Part shown: positions 22,939-31,512 of the stretch, piece after piece
Layout of the letters: every line of letters begins with the position of its first letter
Numbering within the stretch: the first letter of the stretch is position 1
Assembly (NCBI GenBank): GCA_031549605.1
Contig: JAVBPM010000005.1
Coordinates: 1-64,000 of the forward strand
DNA length: 64,000 nt
Direction of reading: 5' to 3'
Source: WRAI01 sp031549605
GTDB lineage: Bacteria; Bacillota; Clostridia; Oscillospirales; UBA929
Notes under the pieces: generated by a model
What the model saw: the letters and a program-made list of their open reading frames with translations, nothing else
Database searches by the model: none
What the model was told of the DNA's origin: nothing
Program-made: the position numbers and the translations under genes

Positions 22939-24981
22939 TCAAGTAGCATCGCTCACGCTGAACCGCTCGCTTATTCTCTGGACAACAGCAGCAACTTCAC
23001 TGCGACGAGTGTCGTTAACCGGAGCAAATGTACCATTGCTGCCGACCATCAGCTTTTCAGCGATAACCCACTGCACAGCAGGTTTGGCCCAGTTGCTCAC
23101 CTTGCCGGCATCCTTGAACGTACTCAAATCATCCCGCGCGGTAATATCGGCACCTTTGAACCGGGCGTATCTTTGCATAATGGCGGCCATCTGTTCACGG
23201 GTTACGACACGGTCGGGGCGGAAGGTCTCGGCGCTGAAGCCAACAACAATGCCTTTTTCAGCCGCCCAGTCAACGGCAACGTCGTAGTAAGCGCCGGCTG
23301 TGACATCGGTGAAGGTACAGGATGTATTCGCTGCAGGCTTGCCCTCCATGCGCCACAAGATGGTAACAAACATGGCACGGGTGGTGCCGACTGTCGGCGA
23401 GAACTTGTCAGCGGAGGTGCCCGCCATGAAGTCGTTTTGGAAGCAGAAGTCTACATTGGCGGCAAACCAAGCGTTTGCAGGTACGTCGATGAAGACGTGC
23501 AGTTTTTTCAACAGCGCATTGCAGTTGGCTATGGCATCTTTAACTGCACTGATTTCGGCAGCGGTCAGGTTGCCCGTATGGTCTTTCAGCAGCGCCTTGT
23601 AGGCAGCCAGCGCAGTGTTAATGTCGTCGCGGTCGTCCTCTGTTACCGTTTCCTTGGTCAAGCCGCTGACTGCTTCGTCGGCTTTGGTGACTTCGACTTT
23701 AACGCGACCCAAGACGTCCAGCAAATCCTCACACTTGTCCAGGCCAGCCTGCAATGCAGCCAATTCTTCTTCGGTCGCATCGGTAGTGTCCAACGCTTTG
23801 AGTGCGGCGTCCACACGCTCAATGGTGGCCTTGTCCATAGATTTAACATTAAGCTCGGTCAAGTCTTTGATACTGGCGAGAATGCTGTTGATATCCAGCG
23901 AATTGCGGATGTCATCCAGCGAGCTCTCCACATCGGGGTCCAGGCTCGAGTAGTAGTTGAAACTCGTCGAAGCGGAGGCCGCAATGCTTTGGAGGTTAAA
24001 CGTAATGGCAATCGCACTATCCTCCAGGCTGTAGCCGTTCAAATCAGCAGCGGCCAGTTGCTCTTGCGTCAATGCAATGGCTTCTTCAGCTGCCTGCGTG
24101 GGCAAACCTTCGGTAGTTTCTGTCCACAACCCGTCTATGTAAGCCGATGTCGGCGCAAAAGCAACACCGTGTGAAACGCGCGCCCTGTTGTCAAATGCGA
24201 TAAAAAACATACCGTCGAGCGTAGTATTGCCGCGTGCGACAACCATGGCGAAGTTCGACGTTGAACCGGCTACATCGGAAACCGGGTTGCAGATCACCTT
24301 GTTGTATGTTTCGTAGTTATTTGTCGGTTTGTAGTCCTGATCGGGATCAAAGCTGCGCATAAAGCGAACATTCTCGACCGCTGCGCTGCCCTGATTGGTA
24401 ACAACCACCTGAGTATCGTAATAACTGTCGTTAACGCCAAAGGAGTATGTAAGTTCTACCTTAACATTCTCGGCGGTAATGCCGGTGGTCACTGCCTTCA
24501 GCAAGTCCTTTGACGTGTCTGACGCGTCAACAGTTGTCGGCTGCTGAATGGCCGTACCCGGCCAAGCCGCTCCGTTTCTATCCGCGAGCGGATAGTTGTA
24601 AGTAGTGGCGCCGATTTGATATGTCAAAACCCAGCGCTCTTCCGGTGTCCCCGGTAAAAAGAAATCGCCCGTGGTTGGCGCATTGCCAATATTCCACCCG
24701 TCGCCGTCGGACACTAACCCCAGGCCTTTGTACGCCATGTCTCTGTGAAAGCTGGCATCGGTCGGCGCGACTTGCGTACCGAACGAACCACCTTTACTGA
24801 CGCCGACTTCGATGTAGTTGCCGCCCAAAAAGACGTCGCCGGTAGTGGCATTGTACTCGCTGCGTGCTCCGGGAAGTGTTCCTTCTTCGGCCCTTGCCGA
24901 AGTGAGTGGCCCGATTGCGACAGACAGCGCCAACGCTGTCGTCAGCATGGTTGAGATGCCTTTTGTTGAAAACAGTTTCAT
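22939..24981 (-). CDS. S-layer-homology (SLH) domain surface protein
   Basis: A 680-residue exported protein. The signal peptide is at residues 1-30 (ends TSARAEE). A large N-terminal beta-rich domain spans about 30-370. A helical region of ~125 residues has repeated three-helix character (KATIERVDAALKALD, DRDDINTALAAYKALL, AEISAVKDAIANCNALL). Three C-terminal SLH repeats (FIDVPANAWFAANVDF, FTDVTAGAYYDVAVDW, FKDAGKVSNWAKPAVQW) would tether it to wall polysaccharide. ATG 24981 is chosen from AAGGAG at nine bases and the signal peptide. Codon use and base composition look AT-richer than the neighbours, suggesting later acquisition. The function of the N-terminal domain is unknown. Confidence 0.88.
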   Translation of the reverse strand: MKLFSTKGISTMLTTALALSVAIGPLTSARAEEGTLPGARSEYNATTGDVFLGGNYIEVGVSKGGSFGTQVAPTDASFHRDMAYKGLGLVSDGDGWNIGNAPTTGDFFLPGTPEERWVLTYQIGATTYNYPLADRNGAAWPGTAIQQPTTVDASDTSKDLLKAVTTGITAENVKVELTYSFGVNDSYYDTQVVVTNQGSAAVENVRFMRSFDPDQDYKPTNNYETYNKVICNPVSDVAGSTSNFAMVVARGNTTLDGMFFIAFDNRARVSHGVAFAPTSAYIDGLWTETTEGLPTQAAEEAIALTQEQLAAADLNGYSLEDSAIAITFNLQSIAASASTSFNYYSSLDPDVESSLDDIRNSLDINSILASIKDLTELNVKSMDKATIERVDAALKALDTTDATEEELAALQAGLDKCEDLLDVLGRVKVEVTKADEAVSGLTKETVTEDDRDDINTALAAYKALLKDHTGNLTAAEISAVKDAIANCNALLKKLHVFIDVPANAWFAANVDFCFQNDFMAGTSADKFSPTVGTTRAMFVTILWRMEGKPAANTSCTFTDVTAGAYYDVAVDWAAEKGIVVGFSAETFRPDRVVTREQMAAIMQRYARFKGADITARDDLSTFKDAGKVSNWAKPAVQWVIAEKLMVGSNGTFAPVNDTRRSEVAAVVQRISERFSVSDAT

Positions 24982-25029
24982 GATATTTTTCTCCTTTTTC
25001 TTTTGATATACTACCGCGGTATCGGGTCG

Positions 25030-25081
25030 CCGGTCACACGAAACCGCCAGTTTTTGGCACTTAATCATGTGACGTGACCGG
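25030..25081 (-). promoter_or_regulatory. Structured 5' leader of the SLH gene
   Basis: Perfect 8-bp arms CCGGTCAC (25030-25037) and GTGACCGG (25074-25081) enclose a second GCCA/TGGC hairpin (25046-25058). It lies 49-100 bases upstream of the start codon in otherwise AT-rich DNA, so it is probably in the mRNA leader. It does not match a riboswitch I know. Confidence 0.5.
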
Positions 25082-25114
25082 AAAGAAAAAGTTCCTGCTT
25101 CTCCGTAAAAAAAT

Positions 25115-25192
25115 ATGCAATTGTTTTCTAGGGAGTTTGTGTTAGTGCGCAAAAATGGGAATTTTTATTTACGTTTCGCCAAACAATTGCAT
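25115..25192. promoter_or_regulatory. Widely spaced perfect inverted repeat in the SLH/tRNA intergenic region
   Basis: ATGCAATTGTTT (25115-25126) and AAACAATTGCAT (25181-25192), 12 bp perfect arms 54 bases apart. The 487-base gap 24982-25468 holds this, the leader hairpin, the tRNA promoter at 25301 and about 140 bases of unassigned tRNA leader; no gene is seen. Confidence 0.5.
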
Positions 25193-25300
25193 TGCGACAA
25201 CGATTAATATCCTAGTCACACAGCGCATAGCGTCATGCCAGCGCTTCGTTGTATTTTGTCATAATGCCCATAAGGATGCGACCGTGCCTGAAAAATATGA

Positions 25301-25329
25301 TTGACAAATTCGGTTTACTATTATAGAAT
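25301..25329 (+). promoter_or_regulatory. Promoter of the tRNA-Gln/tRNA-Lys unit
   Basis: TTGACA (25301-25306), 17 bases, TAGAAT (25324-25329). The transcript would carry a leader of about 135 bases before tRNA-Gln. Confidence 0.85.
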
Positions 25330-25468
25330 AGTTGGGCAACTGCTTAGAAGGTGTCTGACACACGCTGTCATCCTACTATAAGTATTGCCATAGGTTGTTG
25401 TTTTTGCTACAGCTATGAAAAGCTCAGTAAAATCAGTGTTTTGCTGACTCTACCGCAGTCTCAAACAT

Positions 25469-25545
25469 TGGGATGTCGCCAAGTCGGTAAGGCACCAGAC
25501 TTTGACTCTGGCATTTCGCAGGTTCGAGTCCTGCCATCCCAGCCA
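25469..25545 (+). tRNA. tRNA-Gln (anticodon TTG)
   Basis: Intact cloverleaf: acceptor TGGGATG/CATCCCA, anticodon arm CCAGA-CTTTGAC-TCTGG, T arm GCAGG/CCTGC, discriminator G, encoded CCA at 25543-25545. Confidence 0.97.
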
Positions 25546-25582
25546 CGAAGCATCGCGGCAGGCCTCGCTTGCCGCCTTTTAC

Positions 25583-25658
25583 GGTCTGCTAGCTCAGTCG
25601 GTAGAGCATCTGCCTTTTAAGCAGGTGGTCCGCGGTTCGAATCCGCGGCAGATCACCA
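25583..25658 (+). tRNA. tRNA-Lys (anticodon TTT)
   Basis: Acceptor GGTCTGC/GCAGATC with one wobble, anticodon loop CTTTTAA in a CTGC/GCAG stem, T arm CCGCGG, encoded CCA at 25656-25658. It is 37 bases after tRNA-Gln. Confidence 0.97.
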
Positions 25659-25661
25659 GAT

Positions 25662-25692
25662 AAGCAGGGTCTTTTCGACCCTGCTTGTTTTC
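25662..25692 (+). terminator. Terminator of the tRNA-Gln/Lys unit
   Basis: AAGCAGGGTC and GACCCTGCTT perfect arms, loop TTTTC, followed by a T-rich tract. Confidence 0.92.
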
Positions 25693-25700
25693 TTTTTTTC

Positions 25701-25729
25701 TTGACAACGAGGCTGTATGCTGGTATGCT
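25701..25729 (+). promoter_or_regulatory. Promoter of the first lipoprotein gene
   Basis: TTGACA (25701-25706), 17 bases, TATGCT (25724-25729), 49 bases before the ATG. Confidence 0.75.
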
Positions 25730-25778
25730 GTTTGCCGGCAATAGATTTGCCAATGAATGAAATGTAAGGGGAAAAAAC

Positions 25779-26276
25779 ATGAAAACATCGACCAAACTCG
25801 CTGCGCTGCTCATGCTGGTGCTGGTGCTGCTGACCGCCTGCGGCGGCGAAAAAGCCACCTCGACCACCGCCGCTCCGGCCATTGAAGGCGCGCCGAACGG
25901 CACCTACAAGGCCACCTTGGATGACACCGAGATGACGCTGAGCTTCAACGGCTACAACTTCACCATGGATGTTCCGGCCGACCAGATGGGTCTGACCGAT
26001 GGCTCCACCTTTAAGCTGAGCGGCACCTTTACTATGGACGACAAGACCGTTAAGTTCAAGCCCGATGAAGACGCGCTGAAAACCGAGATGCGCACGCTGG
26101 TTAAGAAGATGCTGAAAGACCAAGGTATGGATGACTCGGTCATTACCGATGATATGATTAACAGTATGCTCGACAGCCAGATGGGTCAGCTGACCTCCTC
26201 CTTCGAGCAGATGGTCGGCACCTATGATGCCGACGCCGACACCGTTACGGCCGGCGAAAACGTCTTTAAGAAGTAA
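25779..26276 (+). CDS. Small secreted lipoprotein
   Basis: A 165-residue protein with a lipoprotein signal peptide (lipobox LTAC, Cys about 21). The mature part starts with a Thr/Ala linker, then a small beta-rich region (GTYKATLDDTEMTLSF; FKLSGTFTMDDKTVKF) and a helical, methionine-rich C-terminal half. No enzyme motif is seen. A protein of the same plan is encoded at 30998-31450 on the other side of the cell-elongation cluster. It is followed by a bidirectional terminator shared with mrdA. Function unknown. Confidence 0.8.
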   Translation: MKTSTKLAALLMLVLVLLTACGGEKATSTTAAPAIEGAPNGTYKATLDDTEMTLSFNGYNFTMDVPADQMGLTDGSTFKLSGTFTMDDKTVKFKPDEDALKTEMRTLVKKMLKDQGMDDSVITDDMINSMLDSQMGQLTSSFEQMVGTYDADADTVTAGENVFKK

Positions 26277-26299
26277 AACACACACAACCTCAAAAAAAC

Positions 26300-26340
26300 A
26301 AAGCAGGTCGGGATATGTTCCCGACCTGCTTTGTTTTTGT
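26300..26340. terminator. Bidirectional terminator, lipoprotein and mrdA
   Basis: Perfect 13-bp arms AAAGCAGGTCGGG and CCCGACCTGCTTT, with A-rich DNA on the left and T-rich on the right, between convergent genes. Confidence 0.92.
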
Positions 26341-26341
26341 C

Positions 26342-28387
26342 TTACGGCAGCAGCTGGTTGGCTTGGGTCTGCCGGTTGAGCGCCAGCTGCCGGGCGAAAT
26401 AACAGTCGTAGATGGTGCGCGCGATGGGTGCGATGTTGCCGCCCGAGTCGCCTTTTTCCACCACTACGGCTATGGCAATCTCCGGCTGTTCGTAGGGCGC
26501 GTAGCTGACGAAGATGCCATTTGTTTTGCCGTTGACCTGTGCGCTGCCTGTTTTGGCGGCGACGGCGATAGGGTAATCGCCAAACACCGATGAGGCCGTG
26601 CCGCCTGTCTGGCAGACTAGGCGCATGCCCTGTTGCACGGCGGCAAGATTGGCCGGGTCAAACTCCAGCTGCGCCAGCACGGTTGGCTGCACCGTTTGGG
26701 TCACTGTTTTGTAGTCATAGCTTTTGGCCAACTTGAACAGATGGGGCTGGTAGCGCGTGCCGCCGTTGGCGATGGTGGCCGTGTAGTTGGCCAGCTGCAG
26801 CGGCGTAAACAGATTGTCCGACTGGCCGATGGCCATTTGCAGCGTGTCGCCGGGATTCCACGTCTTGCCCTGCGCGGCGCGATTTTGCGAGCCGGCCAGC
26901 ACGCCCGCCTGCTCACCCGGCAGATCAAGACCACTGCGCTGGCCGAGGCCCAGCCGATTGGCCATGCCCTCCAGCGGTACGATGCCCATGCGGTCGGCCG
27001 TTTCATAAAAAAAGTAGTTGCAGGATACCTGCAGCGCTGCGGCGACATTGAGGGCGCCATGCGTCTGCCGCGCACTTTTGTAGAGCCCGCACATCGGCGC
27101 GTAGCCGACGTTTTGATAGGCGGTAAACACGCCCAAATCGGTGATGGTGGCGGTTGGCGATACCACTCCGGCCTGCAGCGCCGCCATGGCCGAGCTCATT
27201 TTCATCGTCGAGCCGGGCGCGTACGTGCCGGCAATGGCGCGGTTGAACAGCGGCTTGAGCGGGTCGGCCAGCAGCTTTGCGTAGTCGTTGGTGAGCGTTG
27301 ACGGCGCGTAGGTGGGGTAGGTGGCCATAGCCAGCACCTCGCCACTATTGACGTCTATGACCACCACAGCACCGGCGTCGGCCTCTCCGCCAACGCCACG
27401 GCCGCCGGCCAGCTCGGCAATGCGGTCGGACAGCGCTTGCTCAGCGACGCGTTGCAGCTCAATATCCAGCGTGAGCAGGCAGTTGTCGCCCGGCTGCGCC
27501 GGCTTGTCGACAGTCACGCCGGTGGTGTCGCCGTCGCCGTTGGTTTCCACGGTGCGACTGCCGGCGATTCCGCGCAGCCGCGACTCCAGCTGTTTTTCCA
27601 TACCCTCCTTACCGACGATGGCGTCAAGGCTGTATTGCTCAGCTTTTAGCTGCTCGTATTCCTCGGTTGAAATAGGGCCGGTGCGCCCCAGAATATGCGC
27701 CGCCAGGTGGGTCTCGTAGTGACGCGCTGTCTCCTGCGCTGCGCTGACACCGTCCAGCTTTCGCTCCTGTATGGCGGCCACCAGCGCCGCGTCGATATCG
27801 CTGGCGAATCGGTAGGCGCTGATATTGCCGAAGTGGTGGCGCAGCTCAACCTCGTAGCGTACGCCGATGAGTGCCCGGGCCTCGCGCTCGGGTACTTCGG
27901 CCTCGACACGGTAGGTTTTTTTAAGTTTCTCTATGAGGGTTTCGGCGTTGATGTCGGCCGGCCACTCGCGTTTCTTGAGAAAGCGCTCGAGCCGGCTGCG
28001 CGCCGTGTCGCTGAGCGGCTCGAGGTAGCGGTAGGGTGGCTCAGCGGTGATGGGTAACGTGTCAGTGTGCGGCGTGTTGTACTGACGGCACAGCGAAAGC
28101 AGCGCCAGCAAGCTGGCATTGGCGGTCTTGTGGTTGCTCATCAGCGCTGTGGTATCCAGTTTGACGTAGCTGGTCACGCGGTTGGTGACCAACGGGCGGC
28201 CGTTGCGATCGAGCAGCGCGCCGCGCGCGGCGTCAAGGCGCTCGGTTTTGGTATAACGGCGCGTGTCGACGGTATCGGCCTTGGCTGTCAGCAGTTGCAG
28301 ACGGTAGAGGTTGCCCAGCAGGGTCAGCAGCGTCGCGGAAAAGCAGAGCCCCAGCAGGATCAAACGCAGGATATAGCGTCGGCGCAC
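26342..28387 (-). CDS. mrdA: Penicillin-binding protein 2 (elongasome transpeptidase)
   Basis: A 681-residue class B PBP that crosslinks peptidoglycan during side-wall growth. One N-terminal membrane helix (residues 6-28), a pedestal/dimerisation domain, and a transpeptidase domain with the active-site SxxK in GSTMKMSS, the SxN motif in SCNYFF, and KTGSAQ near the C-terminus. Length is normal. Start GTG 28387 follows AGGAGGTAAGCC. It lies directly downstream of mreC and mreD, the standard rod-shape cluster order. Confidence 0.95.
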   Translation of the reverse strand: MRRRYILRLILLGLCFSATLLTLLGNLYRLQLLTAKADTVDTRRYTKTERLDAARGALLDRNGRPLVTNRVTSYVKLDTTALMSNHKTANASLLALLSLCRQYNTPHTDTLPITAEPPYRYLEPLSDTARSRLERFLKKREWPADINAETLIEKLKKTYRVEAEVPEREARALIGVRYEVELRHHFGNISAYRFASDIDAALVAAIQERKLDGVSAAQETARHYETHLAAHILGRTGPISTEEYEQLKAEQYSLDAIVGKEGMEKQLESRLRGIAGSRTVETNGDGDTTGVTVDKPAQPGDNCLLTLDIELQRVAEQALSDRIAELAGGRGVGGEADAGAVVVIDVNSGEVLAMATYPTYAPSTLTNDYAKLLADPLKPLFNRAIAGTYAPGSTMKMSSAMAALQAGVVSPTATITDLGVFTAYQNVGYAPMCGLYKSARQTHGALNVAAALQVSCNYFFYETADRMGIVPLEGMANRLGLGQRSGLDLPGEQAGVLAGSQNRAAQGKTWNPGDTLQMAIGQSDNLFTPLQLANYTATIANGGTRYQPHLFKLAKSYDYKTVTQTVQPTVLAQLEFDPANLAAVQQGMRLVCQTGGTASSVFGDYPIAVAAKTGSAQVNGKTNGIFVSYAPYEQPEIAIAVVVEKGDSGGNIAPIARTIYDCYFARQLALNRQTQANQLLP

Positions 28388-28390
28388 GGC

Positions 28391-28903
28391 TTACCTCCTG
28401 ACGGCGGCCGCTTGGCCGCTCATGGCGCGAACCAGCCACCATAGTGGCGGCACAAACAACAAAGAATAGAGCAGTTCGGGCGCCAGCACTGTCCACAGCG
28501 CCGACACGCCGGCATAGCCGGGCATCCACAGGTGGAACAGGCCGTACAGCAGCTGCCCCAGCAGCGAAACGACGGTTGACCAGGCGAAGGCTGCCGCCAC
28601 CGTTTTGGGGTAGACGTTCTGGCTCAGCCGCTGGATGCCCCATGCCAGCATGGGGTAGAGTAATGTGAACAGCAGCTCGCCGGGACGAAAGGCGTCACAC
28701 CACGATCCGAGCAGCAGCGCGTATAGCAAGACGCCGCCGCCGCTCTCAAACGTAACTATGCAGCCGAGCAGTATCGGCGGCAGAAACGGGCCGGCACCAC
28801 GTGGAAAGAGGCCGGGCAACACCGTTAACTGGAGCGCCAGCGTCACAGCGCTTAGCATGCCATAGCGCAGCCATTTGGCCGCGTTTTGCTTGCACTGGTT
28901 CAT
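28391..28903 (-). CDS. mreD: Rod-shape-determining protein MreD
   Basis: A 170-residue membrane protein with about five hydrophobic segments and little else conserved, as usual for MreD. It is identified mainly by its position between mreC and mrdA. I chose ATG 28903, which begins two bases after the mreC stop (TGATATG); an upstream in-frame start would lie deep inside mreC. There is no clear Shine-Dalgarno, so translation probably depends on coupling to mreC. Confidence 0.85.
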   Translation of the reverse strand: MNQCKQNAAKWLRYGMLSAVTLALQLTVLPGLFPRGAGPFLPPILLGCIVTFESGGGVLLYALLLGSWCDAFRPGELLFTLLYPMLAWGIQRLSQNVYPKTVAAAFAWSTVVSLLGQLLYGLFHLWMPGYAGVSALWTVLAPELLYSLLFVPPLWWLVRAMSGQAAAVRR

Positions 28904-28904
28904 A

Positions 28905-29750
28905 TCAGTTGACGACCGTGAAGCCGGTGATGACGTAGACGTTATCGGCATCGGCCGGCATGGCCGCAGGGCTGACAGTGGCCACCACGCCCATGCCGGA
29001 CGGCTGCGTTTCTACGGCCTCAATGCGGCCAATGGTGATGCCGGGCGGATAGAGCTGGCCGGCCCCCGACGACAGGATAAGATCGCCCTGTTGCACGCCG
29101 GTGTCCTGGGGCAGAAAAGTCAGCTGCAATCGTCCCTTGGACATTAGCTCGAAGCTGCCAGACGCCATACACAGCCCGCCGGTTCGATCATCGACGGCGC
29201 CGACACTGGTTTCAGGGTCAACGACGCTGGCGACCTTGGCCCAGCCGTCTCCGACCTCGGTGATGACACCGACGAGCGCCATGGACTCGTTGACCACACA
29301 CATATCGGCGGCTACGCCGTCAGCGGTACCGACATCCAGTGTCATGCGCGAGCGCCAGCCGTTGTCGTCGCGCTCAACAATTGCGGCGGCGGCAAAGGTC
29401 AGGTCACGGCGCTTATCGGCCATGCCTAACAGCGTGCGCAGGCGCTGGTTTTCCACGGTATCGGCGCGCGTGGCGCGCAGCTGCTGCTCCAGCTGCGCCA
29501 CCTGCGCACGCAGGGCGGTGTTGTCGTCCTGCAGCTCAAGCATAGACTGCCGGTCGGCGAATTGTGTACCCGCCCAGTGTAAGACAGCCGAAAAACCCTT
29601 TTCCACGGGCAAAAAAAGCCGATTCCACAGGCCGGTCAGCGGCGAGGCCCGGCCGCCCGACAGCAGTGTCGCCACCACGAGCAGCAACGCCAAAAGCCCG
29701 GTGCACAGCAGGCCAAACCACGCCTTGTGGCGGCTGGCAAACGAGCGCAT
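28905..29750 (-). CDS. mreC: Rod-shape-determining protein MreC
   Basis: A 281-residue MreC. N-terminal membrane helix (residues 11-30), a coiled coil around 70-100 (ELQDDNTALRAQVAQLEQQLR, broken here), then the extracytoplasmic beta domains with VVNESMALVGVITEVG and LILSSGAGQLYPPGITIG. It scaffolds the elongasome outside the membrane. It starts two bases after the maf stop and has no strong Shine-Dalgarno. Confidence 0.93.
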   Translation of the reverse strand: MRSFASRHKAWFGLLCTGLLALLLVVATLLSGGRASPLTGLWNRLFLPVEKGFSAVLHWAGTQFADRQSMLELQDDNTALRAQVAQLEQQLRATRADTVENQRLRTLLGMADKRRDLTFAAAAIVERDDNGWRSRMTLDVGTADGVAADMCVVNESMALVGVITEVGDGWAKVASVVDPETSVGAVDDRTGGLCMASGSFELMSKGRLQLTFLPQDTGVQQGDLILSSGAGQLYPPGITIGRIEAVETQPSGMGVVATVSPAAMPADADNVYVITGFTVVN

Positions 29751-29752
29751 AG

Positions 29753-30331
29753 CTATTGCAGCTCGGCCAGCCAGCTGCCCAGTTTGCCCAGCGGCAGGCC
29801 GACGACGCAGGTGTAGTCGCCGCGGATCGACTCGATGAAAAGCGCGCCTTTCTCCTGCGCGCCGTAGGCGCCGGCTTTGTCATATGGCTCGCCGGTGCCG
29901 ATGTACCAGTCGAGCTCTGTCGGTGTTATGGTGCGAAAAGTGACCTCTGCAGCCTCTGCGGCGCAACGAGTGCAACCGCTGGTTGCGTCGTGTAACCACA
30001 GGCCGGTGTAGACGGTGTGGGTCTGTCCCGACAGACTGGTCAGCATTTGGCGCGCTTCGACTTCGTCGCGTGGCTTGTTGTAAATCTTGCCCTGAAAGGC
30101 GACGACGGTGTCGGCGGCGAGAATAAGACAACTGCTGTGGCGCTGCGCCACCTCAAGACCTTTGCGCGCGGCCAGCTCGGTGACAACCTCGGCGGGCGAC
30201 AGGTCGGCGCCGACGGTTTCGTCGGCGCTGGAGGGGTCAATGACGACGTCAAACAGCCCCAGCTGTGCCAGCAGTGCGGCACGGCGCGGCGATGACGAGG
30301 CCAGAATGAGTTTTGTTGTTTTGCTCTGCAT
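29753..30331 (-). CDS. maf: Maf-family nucleotide pyrophosphatase
   Basis: A 192-residue Maf/YhdE-type pyrophosphatase that hydrolyses dTTP/UTP or modified nucleotides and has been linked to septum inhibition. Motifs: LILASSSPRR at residues 8-17, ILAADTVV (catalytic Asp), GQTHTVYTG, and EPYDKAGAYG. It carries the GCAACC-type palindrome at 29972-29986, encoding ATSGC inside a surface segment. It heads the maf-mreC-mreD-mrdA gene string. Confidence 0.93.
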   Translation of the reverse strand: MQSKTTKLILASSSPRRAALLAQLGLFDVVIDPSSADETVGADLSPAEVVTELAARKGLEVAQRHSSCLILAADTVVAFQGKIYNKPRDEVEARQMLTSLSGQTHTVYTGLWLHDATSGCTRCAAEAAEVTFRTITPTELDWYIGTGEPYDKAGAYGAQEKGALFIESIRGDYTCVVGLPLGKLGSWLAELQ

Positions 30332-30374
30332 GAACTCGCCTCAAATCGTTCAGAATTCCTTGGTTTCGCGTTTT

Positions 30375-30389
30375 GCAACCGTTGGTTGC
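30375..30389. repeat. Intergenic copy of the GCAACC-N3-GGTTGC palindrome
   Basis: GCAACCGTTGGTTGC in the maf-zapA gap. It is not followed by a T-tract on either strand, so it is not an obvious terminator. Confidence 0.85.
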
Positions 30390-30588
30390 GTCCGACGGAC
30401 ACAACCATGCCTTTGTATAGTTTATCCAGCGCTTGGCATTTCAGACCTCAATGACCGCGTTTTTCCTGCGCTGAGGATAAACAACGCGCCATCGGTGAAA
30501 CCCCTATGGCGCGCTGTGGTGGCGGTGCTGCGCTGCTGCCCCGCCGTTGTTATGAACTTTTGACGCCGCTTGTGATTGCCGCGCGTTA

Positions 30589-30909
30589 TCAGTTGGCGGC
30601 GTTATTACGTAGGCGAATCAGGTCGCGCTTGAGATCGTTGATTTCCATCTTGGCCTTGGACAAATCCTCAATGTAATCCTTGAGCTGGGCGCGCATGTGC
30701 TCGGCCTGATCGTTGGCGCGCAGCAGCTCGTCGATGATGTTTAGACAGGCCAGCGTCGAGGCCTGGCTGGCCGACACGTGCGACGCCTCGACAATGCTGC
30801 GAATTTTTTGGTCGGCGATTGAGGCGACGCGGTACATATACTCCTCATTTTCGGCCACCAGCAGGTGCAATTCCTGTCCGGCGACATTGACTGTAATACG
30901 ATTTCTCAT
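30589..30909 (-). CDS. zapA: Cell division protein ZapA
   Basis: A 106-residue ZapA. The N-terminal globular part (RITVNVAGQELHLLVAENEE) is followed by YMYRVASIADQKI and a long C-terminal coiled coil (about residues 60-100). ZapA crosslinks FtsZ filaments at the division site. ATG 30909 follows GGGAGGATCACC, and a consensus promoter lies 31 bases further upstream. Confidence 0.93.
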   Translation of the reverse strand: MRNRITVNVAGQELHLLVAENEEYMYRVASIADQKIRSIVEASHVSASQASTLACLNIIDELLRANDQAEHMRAQLKDYIEDLSKAKMEINDLKRDLIRLRNNAAN

Positions 30910-30939
30910 GGTGATCCTCCCGACATTATTGATGCCAAC

Positions 30940-30968
30940 ATTATAGCATTGACTGGCGCAAACGACAA
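30940..30968 (-). promoter_or_regulatory. Promoter of zapA
   Basis: Minus strand TTGTCG (30963-30968), 17 bases, TATAAT (30940-30945). Confidence 0.8.
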
Positions 30969-30997
30969 GCCGTAAACGTGATTTTCGTCAACAATCG

Positions 30998-31450
30998 CTA
31001 TTTGGTAAATAGACCACCGTAAAACTCAAAGGTGTCCTTTTCCTGATTGTACACCAGCTGCTGTTGTTTGGCTAGGGTGCTATCCTGCAGATAGAGCGCT
31101 AACGATTGTGCTGCCAGTGCTTCGTCGGGTTCGTCAACACCCTGCTCGCGCAGCTGTGACAGCACTAGCGGACGATACAGCTCGGCAACCGCCTGCTGGT
31201 CAAAGGTCAGTGTCAGCGCGGTGCCGCTCTGGCTGTAGCTGCCGGTAACTGTGGCGTTGCCCTGACTTTGCAACTGCAACAGTGTCTGTGGCAGCGTCAG
31301 CGTAAAGCTGCCCTTGTCGAAGGCGAGGCTTGCGCCAATGGAGGCCGCGGTGTATGTGCCCTCCACCTTATGGGGGCCGCAGGCCGTCAGCAGCGACAGC
31401 AGCAGCGCCAGACAGAGCAACCGTGCCGCCCTTGCTCGCTTCTTTCCCAA
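30998..31450 (-). CDS. Small secreted lipoprotein, same plan as 25779-26276
   Basis: A 150-residue lipoprotein (signal peptide to LLTAC, Cys about 24). The mature part has VEGTYTAASIGASLAF, FTLTLPQ, then TVTGSYSQSGTALTLTF and a helical stretch (LVLSQLREQGVDEPDEALAA) ending DTFEFYGGLF. The order matches the lipoprotein at 25779. TTG 31450 is the only start that keeps the full signal peptide and has GGGGTGG just upstream. It has its own promoter at 31474-31502. Function unknown. Confidence 0.78.
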   Translation of the reverse strand: MGKKRARAARLLCLALLLSLLTACGPHKVEGTYTAASIGASLAFDKGSFTLTLPQTLLQLQSQGNATVTGSYSQSGTALTLTFDQQAVAELYRPLVLSQLREQGVDEPDEALAAQSLALYLQDSTLAKQQQLVYNQEKDTFEFYGGLFTK

Positions 31451-31473
31451 ATCACCACCCCCTCATAGTGTCC

Positions 31474-31502
31474 ATTGTAGCCCGACGGGCATTGACTGTC
31501 AA
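31474..31502 (-). promoter_or_regulatory. Promoter of the second lipoprotein gene
   Basis: Minus strand TTGACA (31497-31502), 17 bases, TACAAT (31474-31479). Confidence 0.82.
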
Positions 31503-31512
31503 CACAACGCCG

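Noticed and set aside
22873..24174. A 433-codon plus-strand frame over the SLH gene
   Set aside because: Antisense to the SLH repeats, which are unmistakable on the minus strand.
28391..28951. Longer MreD start upstream of 28903
   Set aside because: It would overlap mreC by nearly 50 bases with no ribosome binding site; the ATG just after the mreC stop fits better.
30375..30389. GCAACC palindromes as simple terminators
   Set aside because: Only the copy at 8030 sits in a terminator-like stem; most are inside genes and lack T-tracts.
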